From: Curvibacter lanceolatus ATCC 14669
GTDB taxonomy: Bacteria > Pseudomonadota > Gammaproteobacteria > Burkholderiales > Burkholderiaceae_C
Assembly (NCBI RefSeq): GCF_000381265.1
Contig: NZ_KB906265.1
Location: 62,001 to 126,000, forward strand
Direction of reading: 5' to 3'
Length of the DNA: 64,000 nucleotides
Position 1 is the stretch's first letter; the number at the start of each line of letters is the position of its first letter. The notes beneath the pieces are model-generated. The model ran no database searches, was not told the DNA's origin, and saw only the letters and a program-made list of their open reading frames with translations. Shown in pieces: positions 1 to 8,559 of the stretch. The position numbers were made by a program, and so were the translations under genes.

Positions 1-463
1 CATCGCCCGCCTCACCGGTGAGGCCGCCGAAAAGGTGCTCAACCGGGTGGAGCTGGCCAAGAGCGAACAGGATGAGCTGGCCAGCGATACCCAGGCCGTG
101 AAGGCCGCCCTGATCAAGGACCCGGTTCGGGCCGTGGCCAGCGGGCGCCTGCTCAACTACCTGGCGGATGTGGAAAAGCGCACCCGTGTAGCCGACAGCC
201 ATCTGACCGAAATCATGATGGCCCAGGACTTTCACGATCTGACCGGACAGGTGATTGCCCGCGTGGTCAGCCTGGCGGCCACCATCGAAGAGCAATTGGT
301 GCAACTGGTGATACAGACAGCCCCCAACTCGGTGGCCCTGCAAACACCGGTCGCTGCGCCGCGTGAACATCTGGCCGGGCCGGTGGTCGACCCCGAGCAC
401 ACAGCCGACATCGTCACCGACCAATCGCAGGTAGACGATCTGCTGGCCAGCCTGGGCTTCTGA
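1..463 (+). CDS. cheZ: Chemotaxis phosphatase CheZ, C-terminal part (5' end outside window)
   Basis: The open frame enters from the left edge, so only about the last 153 residues are present. CheZ dephosphorylates CheY-P and so resets the flagellar switch signal. The visible part holds the family's long helical hairpin, with the active-site segment QDFHDLTGQVI, whose first Gln matches the catalytic Gln of enterobacterial CheZ. The C-terminal tail DDLLASLGF is the usual CheY-docking peptide after a flexible linker. A strong terminator follows, so this gene probably ends a che operon upstream and is not cotranscribed with flhB. Confidence 0.93.
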   Translation, partial: IARLTGEAAEKVLNRVELAKSEQDELASDTQAVKAALIKDPVRAVASGRLLNYLADVEKRTRVADSHLTEIMMAQDFHDLTGQVIARVVSLAATIEEQLVQLVIQTAPNSVALQTPVAAPREHLAGPVVDPEHTADIVTDQSQVDDLLASLGF

Positions 464-491
464 ACTTTCAGGGGCCCGCCGGACACAGGGC

Positions 492-520
492 CACCCCCGG
501 TGAGCGGGGGTGTCATTTTT
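492..520 (+). terminator. Rho-independent terminator after cheZ
   Basis: A perfect 8-bp stem, CACCCCCG paired with CGGGGGTG around a 5-base loop, is followed within four bases by TTTTT. It lies 28 bases after the cheZ stop codon. Confidence 0.8.
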
Positions 521-558
521 GCCAGCCAAAGCCACGGGCACGAACAGCAGCCCGCCCT

Positions 559-589
559 GCAGGGAACAAGCCAGAATGTCCCTGCTTTT
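559..589 (+). terminator. Second hairpin with T-tract in the cheZ-flhB gap
   Basis: GCAGGGA (559-565) pairs with TCCCTGC (579-585) and TTTT follows directly. The 13-base loop is long, so it is weaker than the hairpin at 492. It lies 60 bases upstream of flhB and could be a back-up terminator or a leader attenuator. No clear sigma-28 or sigma-54 promoter is seen between it and flhB. Confidence 0.4.
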
Positions 590-648
590 CAGACTTTAGA
601 TTTTTCTGCGGGCTTTCAGAATGACGGTTACAGCCTCGTACCGTCACC

Positions 649-1797
649 ATGGACAACCAAGACCGCCCCCTACCCGCCTCCCAGCGCAAGCTCAGCCAAG
701 CGCGTGGTGATGGTCAGGCCTCGCGCTCCAAGGACCTGTCCCACATGGTGGTGTTGGGTGCCGGTGCCGCCGCCCTGTGGGTCATGACCCCTCCGCTGGT
801 GCAACACCTCAAGCAGGCCCTGATCCAGCAACTGACCTTCAATGCCGAGACCCTGCTGCGGCCGGCCAACATGATCAACCAGCTGCAGCACATGACGGCC
901 ATCGCTGTCGGGGCATCGCTCTTGTTTGCGGCTGTCATCGCCTGTGCAGCCATCGCCAGTGAAGTGGCCTCGGGCGGCTGGGTCATGAGCTTCAAGCCCA
1001 TGATGCCCGACCTGAGCCGCCTCAACCCGATCTCGGGCATGGGCAACCTCTTCTCCAAACAGCAGGTCGTCAACATCCTCAAGCTGACGCTGCTGTCGAC
1101 CATCATGGGCTGGACCGGCTGGCACTACCTGTCCAACAGCTTCCAGGAAATCGCCTCTTTGCTGATGCAACCCTCCGCCGCCGCCGTGATGCACCTGGTC
1201 AACTGGATCGTCAAGGGCCTGTCGCTGCTGCTGCTGATCGTGTTCGCCGCGGCCGTGATCGATGTCCCGCTGCAAAAGCACTTCTTCATGGACAAGCTGA
1301 AGATGTCGCACGACGAAGTCAAGCGCGAAAACAAGGACGCCGAGGGCAACCCCCAGGTCAAGAGCAAGCTGCGCGCCAAGCAACGCGAAATATCGCATCG
1401 CCGCAGCATCTCCAACGTACCCAAGGCCGACTTCGTGGTGATGAACCCGACCCACTTTGCCGTGGCCCTGAAGTACGACGAAGCCACCATGGCCGCACCG
1501 CAAGTGATCGCCAAGGGTGCCGACCTGCTGGCCTTCAAGATCCGCGAAGTGGCCAACAGCCACTCGGTGCCGGTGCTGCAGTCGCCCATGCTGGCGCGCG
1601 CCCTGTACGCCCATGCCGAGCTGGACCAGACCATCCCCTCCAGCCTGTATGCCGCCGTGGCCCAGGTGCTGGCCTATGTCTACCGCCTCAAGGCCGCCAT
1701 GCGGGGCCAGGGCCCGATGCCTCAGCAGCCCGATCCGCACGTGCCGCCTGAACTCGATCCGCTCAACAAGCCCACCCGGGCCGGAGCTGACGCATGA
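649..1797 (+). CDS. flhB: Flagellar type III export switch protein FlhB
   Basis: Inner-membrane component of the flagellar export gate that switches specificity from rod/hook substrates to filament substrates. The protein is 382 residues. Four hydrophobic segments lie between about residues 32 and 205, followed by a cytoplasmic domain carrying the self-cleavage motif NPTH at 266-269 (cleavage between N and P). The charged N-terminus ending in KLSQARGDGQ is typical of the family. The C-terminal tail is proline-rich. The stop codon overlaps the flhA start in ATGA, so the two are translationally coupled. It starts the flhB-flhA-flhF-flhG-fliA operon. Confidence 0.97.
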   Translation: MDNQDRPLPASQRKLSQARGDGQASRSKDLSHMVVLGAGAAALWVMTPPLVQHLKQALIQQLTFNAETLLRPANMINQLQHMTAIAVGASLLFAAVIACAAIASEVASGGWVMSFKPMMPDLSRLNPISGMGNLFSKQQVVNILKLTLLSTIMGWTGWHYLSNSFQEIASLLMQPSAAAVMHLVNWIVKGLSLLLLIVFAAAVIDVPLQKHFFMDKLKMSHDEVKRENKDAEGNPQVKSKLRAKQREISHRRSISNVPKADFVVMNPTHFAVALKYDEATMAAPQVIAKGADLLAFKIREVANSHSVPVLQSPMLARALYAHAELDQTIPSSLYAAVAQVLAYVYRLKAAMRGQGPMPQQPDPHVPPELDPLNKPTRAGADA

Positions 1798-3878
1798 ACG
1801 AACTGCTCAAAAACCTGCAACAACGCCTGGGCCCGCACGCCCACCTGATCCAGGGCCTGTCGGCCCCGCTGCTGGTGGTGATGATCCTGTCGATGATGGT
1901 GTTGCCCATGCCGGCCTGGCTGCTGGACACCTTCTTCACGCTGAACATCGCGGTGGCGCTGATGGTGATGATGGTGGCGGCCTACATGGTGCGCCCGCTC
2001 GACTTCATGGCCTTCCCCTCGGTGCTGCTGCTGACCACGCTGATGCGCCTGTCGCTCAACGTGGCCTCCACCCGGGTGGTGCTGCTGGAGGGCCACACCG
2101 GTGCAGGCGCGGCCGGCGCCGTGATCGAGGCCTTTGGCCACTTCCTGATCGGCGGCAACTTTGCGGTCGGTCTGATCGTGTTTGCCATCCTGGTGGTGAT
2201 CAACTTCGTGGTGGTGACCAAGGGTGCCGAGCGGATTGCCGAAGTGTCGGCCCGCTTCACCCTGGACGCCATGCCCGGCAAGCAGATGGCGGTGGACGCC
2301 GACCTCAATGCCGGCCTGATCGACGAAGCCGAAGCGCGCCGCCGCCGCCTCGAAGTGGGCGAAGAAGCCAACTTCTTCGGCGCCATGGACGGTGCCTCCA
2401 AGTTTGTGCGTGGCGACGCCATGGCAGGCATCCTGATCCTGCTGATCAACATCGTCGGGGGTTTCACGGTCGGCATGGTGCAGCACGACCTGAGCGCCGG
2501 CCAGGCTGCCAATTCGTACATCCTGCTGGCCGTCGGTGATGCGCTGGTGGCGCAGATCCCGGGCCTGCTGATCTCGGTGGCCGCAGCCATGGTGGTCTCG
2601 CGTGTGGGCAAGGAACACGACGTCAGCAATCAGATCATGAGCCAGATGCTGGGCTCGCCCCGTGTGCTGGGCATCACCGCCGCCATCCTGATGCTGCTGG
2701 GCATCGTGCCGGGCATGCCCCATGTGGTGTTTCTCAGCATGGGCTCGGCCATCGGCTACGGCGCCTGGCGCCTGTCGCGCCGACTGGAGCGCGAAAAGAA
2801 CGTGCCCCCGCCCCCGCCACCCGCCACCAACGATGGCGAGGCCAGCTGGGACGATCTGCAGCCCATCGACCTGCTGGGGCTGGAGCTGGGTTACCGCCTG
2901 ATCTCCCTGGTGGACAAGAAGCGCCAGGGCGACCTGCTGACCCGCATCAAGGGCGTGCGCCGCAAGTTCGCCCAGGAAGTGGGCTTTCTGCCCCCGGCCG
3001 TGCACGTGCGCGACAACCTCGAACTCAAGCCCAGCGCCTACCGCATCACCCTGCGCGGCGTGATGGTGGGCGAAGGCGAAGCCTTCCCCGGCATGTTCCT
3101 GGCCATCAACCCGGGCGGCATCACCACCCCCTTGATCGGCACCGCCACCACCGACCCGGCCTTTGGCCTCCCAGCACACTGGATCGACGATCGCCAGAAG
3201 GAAGCGGCGCAAATGGCCGGTTTTACCGTGGTTGATTCAGAAACCGTGGTGGCCACTCATTTGTCACACTTGATGCAAACACAGGCCGCCAGGTTGTTGA
3301 GCCGCACGGAGACCCAGCAACTGGTCGAGCATGTGGGCAAACTGGCCCCGAAACTGATTGAAGAAGTCGTCCCCAAAATGGTCACCATCGCCAACTTCCA
3401 GAAAGTGCTGCAGCTGCTGCTGGAAGAGGCTGTGCACATCCGGGACATCCGCACCATCATCGAAACCCTGGCCGAGTACGCCGGCACCATCACCGACCCG
3501 GTCGAGCTGGCCCGCCGCGTGCGCATTGCCCTGTCGCCGGCCATCGTGCAACAGATCTATGGCCCGGCGCGTGAACTCAACGTCATCGCCATCGAACCCG
3601 GCCTGGAGCGCCTGCTGGTGCAGGCCCTGGGCAACAACAACGGCACCGCCCTCGACCCGGGCGTGGCCGACGCGCTGACCCGCAGCGCCGCCGAAATCGC
3701 CAACAAGCAAGAAGAAATGGGCCTGCCCGCCTGCTTGCTGGTCCCCGATCAGATCCGCGGTGCGATGGCTCGCCTGGTGCGCCGACTGGCGCCCCGCATG
3801 CAAGTCCTGGCGCACAGCGAAATCCCTGAAACACACACGATCCGCATTGGTCCCATCCTGAGAGGTGCCGCATCATGA
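1794..3878 (+). CDS. flhA: Flagellar export gate protein FlhA
   Basis: Largest subunit of the flagellar export gate, which forms a nonameric cytoplasmic ring that receives chaperone-substrate complexes and couples export to proton flow. The 694-residue length matches the family. About eight membrane helices occupy residues 15-320, with the charged cytoplasmic loop containing KGAERIAEVSARFTLDAMPGKQ typical of the FHIPEP family, followed by a soluble domain of about 360 residues. The 4-base overlaps with flhB upstream and flhF downstream indicate one operon. Confidence 0.97.
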   Translation: MNELLKNLQQRLGPHAHLIQGLSAPLLVVMILSMMVLPMPAWLLDTFFTLNIAVALMVMMVAAYMVRPLDFMAFPSVLLLTTLMRLSLNVASTRVVLLEGHTGAGAAGAVIEAFGHFLIGGNFAVGLIVFAILVVINFVVVTKGAERIAEVSARFTLDAMPGKQMAVDADLNAGLIDEAEARRRRLEVGEEANFFGAMDGASKFVRGDAMAGILILLINIVGGFTVGMVQHDLSAGQAANSYILLAVGDALVAQIPGLLISVAAAMVVSRVGKEHDVSNQIMSQMLGSPRVLGITAAILMLLGIVPGMPHVVFLSMGSAIGYGAWRLSRRLEREKNVPPPPPPATNDGEASWDDLQPIDLLGLELGYRLISLVDKKRQGDLLTRIKGVRRKFAQEVGFLPPAVHVRDNLELKPSAYRITLRGVMVGEGEAFPGMFLAINPGGITTPLIGTATTDPAFGLPAHWIDDRQKEAAQMAGFTVVDSETVVATHLSHLMQTQAARLLSRTETQQLVEHVGKLAPKLIEEVVPKMVTIANFQKVLQLLLEEAVHIRDIRTIIETLAEYAGTITDPVELARRVRIALSPAIVQQIYGPARELNVIAIEPGLERLLVQALGNNNGTALDPGVADALTRSAAEIANKQEEMGLPACLLVPDQIRGAMARLVRRLAPRMQVLAHSEIPETHTIRIGPILRGAAS

Positions 3879-5371
3879 ACATCAAGCGCTTTCACGCCGC
3901 AACGTCCCGCGAAGCACTGGCCAAGGCACGAATGGCTTTTGGTGAGGGCACGCTGATCCTGTCCAACCGCCCCACCGCCAATGGCGTCGAGGTGATGGCC
4001 ACCGGCGAAGACGCCCTGTCGGCCCTGGAACAGCACACCGAAGGCGGCCCCTCGCAAGGCCACGGCCTGACCCAGGTGCCCGGCTCCAGCCTGAGCCGCA
4101 AGCTGGCGACCATGAACCCGCCCGAGCTGGGCCCGCGCGGCGTGCGCGAAGACACCGCCGAACTGGCCATGAGCACCCTGTCCTTCCAGGACTATGTGCG
4201 CGAACGCATGCTGCGCCGTCGTCAGGAGGCCATGGCCGCCGAAGACAATGCCCCCATGGCCCCGCGCACCCAGCGCGAGATGCCCGCCCCGGCCCCCAAG
4301 GACATCCAGCCGATCGCCTTCAAGAAGGCCCCGGCCCCGCGCCCCGCCGTCACCCGTCCGGTGTTCGAAGACGTCACCCCGTCCCGTGCCAAGGCCCCGG
4401 TGGCCCAGGCCGCAGCCCCGGCCGTGAACCAGCAAGGCATCGTCAACGAGCTGCAGGCCATGAAGGAGCTGATCGAAGAGCGCTTCAACACCCTGGCCTG
4501 GCTGGGCCAGGCCAAGCAGGACCCGATCCAGTCCAACCTGATGCTCAAGATGATCCGCGCCGGCTACTCGCCCGCCCTGGCCCGTGCCATCCTGGAGCGC
4601 CTGCCCGCCGAGACCGGCCCGGCTGAAGCCGTGCGCTGGCTGATGGAGGTGCTGGAGCGCAACCTCAAGACCGACGCCGACAGCTACCCGCTGTACGAAG
4701 AAGGCGGCATCTTTGCCCTGGTGGGCGCCACCGGTGTGGGCAAGACCACCACCGCCGCCAAGCTGGCCGCCCTGTGCGCCCGTGTGCATGGCCCCGGCAG
4801 CGTGGGCCTGATCACGCTCGACACCTACCGCATCGCCGCACACGAACAGCTGCGCACCTACGGCCGCATGCTCGGCGTGGTGGCCCACCTGGCCCACGAC
4901 CGCGCCGCTCTGCAAGACCTGCTGGGCCTGCTGGGCAACAAGAAGATGGTGCTGATCGACACCACCGGCCTGGCCCCGCGCGATCCGCGCAAGCGCGAGA
5001 TGCTCGACGTGCTCGATCTGCCCGGCATCCAGAAGCTGCTGGTGGTCAACGCCGGCAGCCACGGCGACACCATCGATGACACCCTGTCGTGCTTCAAGAC
5101 CACCGGCGTGCAACAGACCATTCTCTCGAAGGTGGACGAGGCCGTGAAACTGGGCCCGGCGCTCGACGCCCTGATCCGCCACCAGGTGGTGCTGCGCGGG
5201 GTCACCAATGGCCAGCGCGTGCCTGAAGACTGGGAAGCCGCCGACGCCGGCAAGCTGGTGCGCGCCTCCATGCGCACCCCGGGCAAGTCGGCCTTCGACC
5301 CCAAGGCCGTCGACCTGAACTACTTCTTCTCGAACAGCAACATGGCCGTTTCGGAGAGTGCCCATGTTTGA
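3875..5371 (+). CDS. flhF: Polar flagellar placement GTPase FlhF
   Basis: SRP-type GTPase that directs the first flagellar basal-body components to the cell pole. The 498-residue protein has the short conserved N-terminal B region (MNIKRFHAATSREAL), a long Ala/Pro-rich linker (about 50-190), a helical N domain, and a G domain with the P-loop GATGVGKT at 284-291, the DTYRIAAHEQLRTYGRMLGV segment and the IDTTGLAPRD switch. FlhF normally works with the ATPase FlhG, but the protein encoded next lacks the ATP-binding motif. Its start overlaps the flhA stop by four bases. Confidence 0.96.
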   Translation: MNIKRFHAATSREALAKARMAFGEGTLILSNRPTANGVEVMATGEDALSALEQHTEGGPSQGHGLTQVPGSSLSRKLATMNPPELGPRGVREDTAELAMSTLSFQDYVRERMLRRRQEAMAAEDNAPMAPRTQREMPAPAPKDIQPIAFKKAPAPRPAVTRPVFEDVTPSRAKAPVAQAAAPAVNQQGIVNELQAMKELIEERFNTLAWLGQAKQDPIQSNLMLKMIRAGYSPALARAILERLPAETGPAEAVRWLMEVLERNLKTDADSYPLYEEGGIFALVGATGVGKTTTAAKLAALCARVHGPGSVGLITLDTYRIAAHEQLRTYGRMLGVVAHLAHDRAALQDLLGLLGNKKMVLIDTTGLAPRDPRKREMLDVLDLPGIQKLLVVNAGSHGDTIDDTLSCFKTTGVQQTILSKVDEAVKLGPALDALIRHQVVLRGVTNGQRVPEDWEAADAGKLVRASMRTPGKSAFDPKAVDLNYFFSNSNMAVSESAHV

Positions 5372-6158
5372 AGCGGGTCTTGACCAAAGCGCCGGCCTGC
5401 GCCGGCAGATGCCCCAGCCGGTGCTGCGTCTGGTCCCGGTGATCCGGCACAGCAGCGGCGAGGCCGAACTGCGGCTGCTGTGGCAGCTCTGCCAGGGCTT
5501 CGTCGAACAAGGCCTGTCGGTGGCGGTGCTGGACACGGACAGCCTCGAAACCGAAGAGGCACCGGGCCTGCAGCAGATCCTCGTCGACCAGTGCAGCCCC
5601 TCTGAAGTGGCCGACCTGGAACTGCCCTGGACCATCGTGCCCGCAGCCCTGGGCTGGCATGAGCTGACGCGCAGCGGCCAGCTCGATGCCCACGCTCGCG
5701 CAAGCCTGGGCGAGCACTTCAGCCCCTTCGGCATGCTGCTGGTCTATGGCAGCGCCGCCCGGCTGGGCCCGGCGCTGGCCAGCACGGGCGTGCGCCCCCT
5801 GGTGCCCGTCGCCCCCGAGCCGCGCCACATGCTCAGCGCCTACCAGGCGATGAAAGTGTTGATGGAGCAGGCCTTGCTGATGCCGTCGGTGGCCGTCATG
5901 GTGACGGAACCCACACAAAACATGGTGATGCGCGCCTTGCAGGCCCGCAAAACACTGCAGAATTGCTTCACCCGTCACATGGGTTGCTACCTCGATTCAA
6001 TGACAGTAAAGTCTTTCACTGACGATGAGGTGGCAGGGCGCGACATCCAGATGCTGGCCCTGCGACTGATGGAGAATGCGATTCCCCTTGGCGCAGCCCC
6101 GGCCTCCCTGCTTCACCGCCCCGCAGACGAAGAGGTTCAATTGGTTCGGAGCCACTGA
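5364..6158 (+). CDS. FlhG-position protein without a recognisable Walker A motif
   Basis: A 264-residue protein in the slot between flhF and fliA where FlhG (FleN, a MinD/ParA-type ATPase limiting flagellar number) is normally encoded. The fold pattern is retained: a first strand RLVPVI, then a helix, then a second strand VAVLDTDS where FlhG has its Walker A' strand. The expected KGGxGKT loop is replaced by RHSSGEAELRLLW, so ATP binding in the normal way is unlikely. ATG at 5364 is preferred over GTG at 5358 because GGAGAG lies five bases before it. It overlaps flhF by eight bases and fliA by one (TGATG). It could be a degenerate FlhG or an unrelated replacement with a similar strand order. 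Confidence 0.7.
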   Translation: MFEAGLDQSAGLRRQMPQPVLRLVPVIRHSSGEAELRLLWQLCQGFVEQGLSVAVLDTDSLETEEAPGLQQILVDQCSPSEVADLELPWTIVPAALGWHELTRSGQLDAHARASLGEHFSPFGMLLVYGSAARLGPALASTGVRPLVPVAPEPRHMLSAYQAMKVLMEQALLMPSVAVMVTEPTQNMVMRALQARKTLQNCFTRHMGCYLDSMTVKSFTDDEVAGRDIQMLALRLMENAIPLGAAPASLLHRPADEEVQLVRSH

Positions 6159-6874
6159 TGTACACGGCAAAAGGTCAGCTCAACCGGGACGCCCTGCTCA
6201 AGCAGTACGTGCCCCTGGTGCGCCGACTGGCGCACCACATGATTGCCAAGCTGCCCCCCAACGTGGAGGTGGACGACCTGATCCAGGTTGGCATGATCGG
6301 TCTGACCGAGGCCCTGACACGCTACCAGGCCAGCCAGGGCGTGCAGTTCGAGACCTTTGCCACCCAGCGCATCCGCGGCGCCATGCTCGATGAGCTGCGC
6401 GAAGGCGACTGGATGTCGCGCGGTTCGCGCAAAAGCCAGAAGGACATCGAGCACGCCGTGCACCGGCTGGAGCAGAAGCTGGGCCGCAGCCCGATCGAAT
6501 CCGAAATCGCCGCCGAGCTTGACATGAGCCTGGGCGACTACCAGAGCCTGCTCGGCAAGGTGCGTGGCACGCAGTTGGTCTACATCGAAGACATGACCGG
6601 CGGACACGACGACGACGACAGCTTTCTCGACCGCCACGTGGCCGACGAAGACGCCAACCCGCTTGAACTGCTGCGCAACCAGCGCCTGCGCCAGTCCCTG
6701 GTCAGCGCCATCGAAGGCCTGCCCGAGCGCGAGCAGTACATCATGAGCATGTACTACGAGCAGGACATGAACCTCAAGGAAATCGCCGCCGTGCTGGGCA
6801 TCACCGAATCGCGCGTGTGCCAGTTGCACAGCCAGTCGATCGCCCGGCTGCGCGCCAAGATGCGCAGCCACTGA
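6158..6874 (+). CDS. fliA: Flagellar sigma factor sigma-28 (FliA)
   Basis: RNA polymerase sigma factor for late flagellar and chemotaxis promoters. The 238 residues contain region 2 (HHMIAKLPPNVEVDDLIQVGMIGLTEA), region 3 and region 4 with the helix-turn-helix LKEIAAVLGITESRVCQLHSQ near the C-terminus. The start codon shares a base with the upstream stop codon (TGATG). Its activity should be controlled by the anti-sigma factor FlgM encoded nearby on the other strand. Confidence 0.97.
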   Translation: MYTAKGQLNRDALLKQYVPLVRRLAHHMIAKLPPNVEVDDLIQVGMIGLTEALTRYQASQGVQFETFATQRIRGAMLDELREGDWMSRGSRKSQKDIEHAVHRLEQKLGRSPIESEIAAELDMSLGDYQSLLGKVRGTQLVYIEDMTGGHDDDDSFLDRHVADEDANPLELLRNQRLRQSLVSAIEGLPEREQYIMSMYYEQDMNLKEIAAVLGITESRVCQLHSQSIARLRAKMRSH

Positions 6875-6937
6875 GGCGGCACCCAGCCCTCTTTCAGGCC
6901 ACGCGCGTGGCGCAACGACGCATCAGGCCTGGCCTGA

Positions 6938-6957
6938 GCGGGCTCACAACAGCCCGC
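6938..6957. terminator. Hairpin between convergent fliA and flgN
   Basis: GCGGGCT (6938-6944) and AGCCCGC (6951-6957) form a perfect 7-bp stem around CACAAC. Neither strand has a clear T-run after it, so its role as a bidirectional terminator rests on its place between two convergent genes. Confidence 0.4.
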
Positions 6958-6971
6958 GCGTCATCGAATTC

Positions 6972-7337
6972 TCAGGATTTATAGGCTTTGGTCAGGCCCG
7001 CAGGGCCCCGACCCAGGGATTTGCCGTAGGTGGCCCCGTCGCCCGCACGGGGCAGCAGCGTGGTCACAGCCCGTTCTGCATGCACCGCCAAACGCTGCAG
7101 ACTCTCCCGCAGCACGGCCAATCGAGCGCTGATGGCTTGCATGCGCTGGTTCAGCTCCGGGCTTCTGTCCTGCGCCGTGGGCAGAGCAATCCGGGTCAAC
7201 TGCAGGGTGACATCACGCAAGGCCTGCGAACTGGCCTCCAGCTGATCAGGGTCTTGCCCACCCAAGGCTTGGGCGATCGCGTCCAGCTGCACCTCCACAC
7301 CGGAGAGCAAGGCGTCAAACGCAAGCCGATTCGTCAC
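6972..7337 (-). CDS. flgN: FlgN-like export chaperone
   Basis: A 121-residue, almost wholly helical protein downstream of flgM, the usual position of FlgN. FlgN is the cytoplasmic chaperone for the hook-junction proteins FlgK and FlgL, both encoded in this window. The sequence is rich in heptad-like Leu/Ala spacing (VEVQLDAIAQALGG, RLAVLRESLQRLAVH) and ends in a Gly-rich flexible tail of the kind FlgN proteins carry. Sequence conservation in this family is low, so the call relies on length, helical character and the flgA-flgM-flgN order. Confidence 0.75.
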   Translation of the reverse strand: MTNRLAFDALLSGVEVQLDAIAQALGGQDPDQLEASSQALRDVTLQLTRIALPTAQDRSPELNQRMQAISARLAVLRESLQRLAVHAERAVTTLLPRAGDGATYGKSLGRGPAGLTKAYKS

Positions 7338-7370
7338 CGCGATTCCAATTCAAGTTAAGTAAGCATGTGC

Positions 7371-7679
7371 TTACTGAGAAGCTCCACGCTGCAGGACTTC
7401 CTGCGCGTTGGACAACAGTTTGTCTGCGATCGCACCGGCGTTCACCTTGTAGGTGCCGTTGTCGATGGCCGAGCGCACTGCGTTGACCTTGTCCATGTCG
7501 ATGTCACCGTCGGTCGAACCCGACCCCAGTGTCTGAGCCAGGCTGGACACCGAAACCGAGGTTCCCGTGGTCGAGTTGCTGGGCTTCTTGACCGGAGGGG
7601 CCGCCGACCCCTGACCTGTGACTTGCGTCCCTGTTGATGTGAGTGCAACAGGGATGTCTGGCGTTTGACCAATTTTCAT
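7371..7679 (-). CDS. flgM: Anti-sigma-28 factor FlgM
   Basis: Holds FliA inactive until the hook-basal body is finished, then is exported. The 102-residue protein starts MKIGQTPD, has a disordered Ser/Thr/Gly-rich N-terminal half and the C-terminal sigma-binding helices IDMDKVNAVRSAIDNGTYKV followed by AGAIADKLL, which is the FlgM signature. ATG at 7679 is preferred over an in-frame start four codons upstream because GGAGAG lies just before it. A candidate sigma-28 promoter lies 43 bases upstream, which would give the feedback loop known for FlgM. Confidence 0.92.
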   Translation of the reverse strand: MKIGQTPDIPVALTSTGTQVTGQGSAAPPVKKPSNSTTGTSVSVSSLAQTLGSGSTDGDIDMDKVNAVRSAIDNGTYKVNAGAIADKLLSNAQEVLQRGASQ

Positions 7680-7721
7680 CGTTCTCTCCAAGACCCCTAT
7701 TGATGGAGTACCGTGGCCTTT

Positions 7722-7748
7722 TCTTCGACCTGCGGCAGAGAAACTTTA
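7722..7748 (-). promoter_or_regulatory. Candidate sigma-28 (FliA) promoter of flgM
   Basis: On the minus strand TAAA (7745-7748) is followed after exactly 15 bases by GTCGAAGA (7722-7729). The sigma-28 consensus is TAAA, 15 bases, GCCGATAA, so the -35 box and the spacing are exact and five of eight -10 bases match. It lies 43 bases before the flgM start. Confidence 0.55.
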
Positions 7749-7791
7749 GCCCAATTGTCAAAATCGCCTGAAAAAAGAGTGCAGAAGACCT

Positions 7792-8559
7792 TCAGATCTC
7801 AACCTGAACGGTGTTTCGATCCAACACCGTGCCATTCATGATACGGCCGTTCTCCATGCGAACGCGGACCAACTGCCCCACCACCCCTGCACCCAGGGCC
7901 TGGCCATCGGCCGTGACCTGAAACCCCGGGCCTTGGGCCACCACGCGCACCTGGGTGCCCGCAGCGAAGGCCTGCGGCGGCTTGACCATGGACTGGCGCA
8001 ACGCCTGCCCTGGCAGCAGCATGCGAGCAGCCACCTGACCCACCCACTGCGCAGGGTCGGACACGATGGCGGCGTTCTCGGCCGCCCAGTCGACCTCAGC
8101 CTCCATCGCGTCACCGGGGTTGAGCACGGCGCCCGAAGCCACATTGCCCTTGAGAACCCAGCCCGGCCCGTAAGCCTTGACCTGCACCGGCAGGAACACA
8201 TTCCAGCGCACAGCCCCATCGGTGCAGCGCAAACCCAGGCGGGTTCGCCCCCACAGGCGCTGCCCCGCCGGCAGATAGGGCTCCACCTTGGCGCAGGGCG
8301 CCAGGCGCAGACGTTCATCGAGCGAGCCCACCACCACCTCCATGCGCAAAGGCATGGCCTGGGTGGACTGGCTGCGCGCCAGTTCCTGGTCGATCCATTG
8401 CTGGGTCAGGCGGGTGGCCTCGCTGTCCAGATTGGCCTGCGCCCCGGCCGGGGCACTCCAGGCCCCCAGCAGCAGGCCGGCCAGGGGCAGCACACAGGCG
8501 GCCAGCCGTTGCAGACAGCTGCGGGTGACTCGGGGGCTGAGGGCTGGGGATGGGTTCAT
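7792..8559 (-). CDS. flgA: P-ring assembly chaperone FlgA
   Basis: Periplasmic chaperone needed for FlgI to form the P ring. The 255-residue form starting at ATG 8559 has GGAG six bases upstream and an N-terminal signal peptide (Arg-containing start, hydrophobic core, ending near SAPAGAQA). The rest shows the SAF-domain and beta-clip pattern of FlgA: CAKVEPYLP, WNVFLPVQVK, GAVLNPGD, and the C-terminal GPGFQVTADGQALGAGVVG followed by GTV and VQVEI. An in-frame start 25 codons upstream would place charged sequence before the signal peptide and is less likely. It is divergent from flgB. Confidence 0.93.
   Translation of the reverse strand: MNPSPALSPRVTRSCLQRLAACVLPLAGLLLGAWSAPAGAQANLDSEATRLTQQWIDQELARSQSTQAMPLRMEVVVGSLDERLRLAPCAKVEPYLPAGQRLWGRTRLGLRCTDGAVRWNVFLPVQVKAYGPGWVLKGNVASGAVLNPGDAMEAEVDWAAENAAIVSDPAQWVGQVAARMLLPGQALRQSMVKPPQAFAAGTQVRVVAQGPGFQVTADGQALGAGVVGQLVRVRMENGRIMNGTVLDRNTVQVEI

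Noticed and set aside
1722-3212. A 496-codon minus-strand open frame inside flhA
   Set aside because: The translation is His/Gly/Gln-rich with no domain and is antisense to flhA; similar shadows lie under most genes here.
6899-6910. CCACGCGCGTGG palindrome after fliA as an operator
   Set aside because: It lies between two convergent gene ends, where an operator has nothing to control; the GC-rich context makes such palindromes common.
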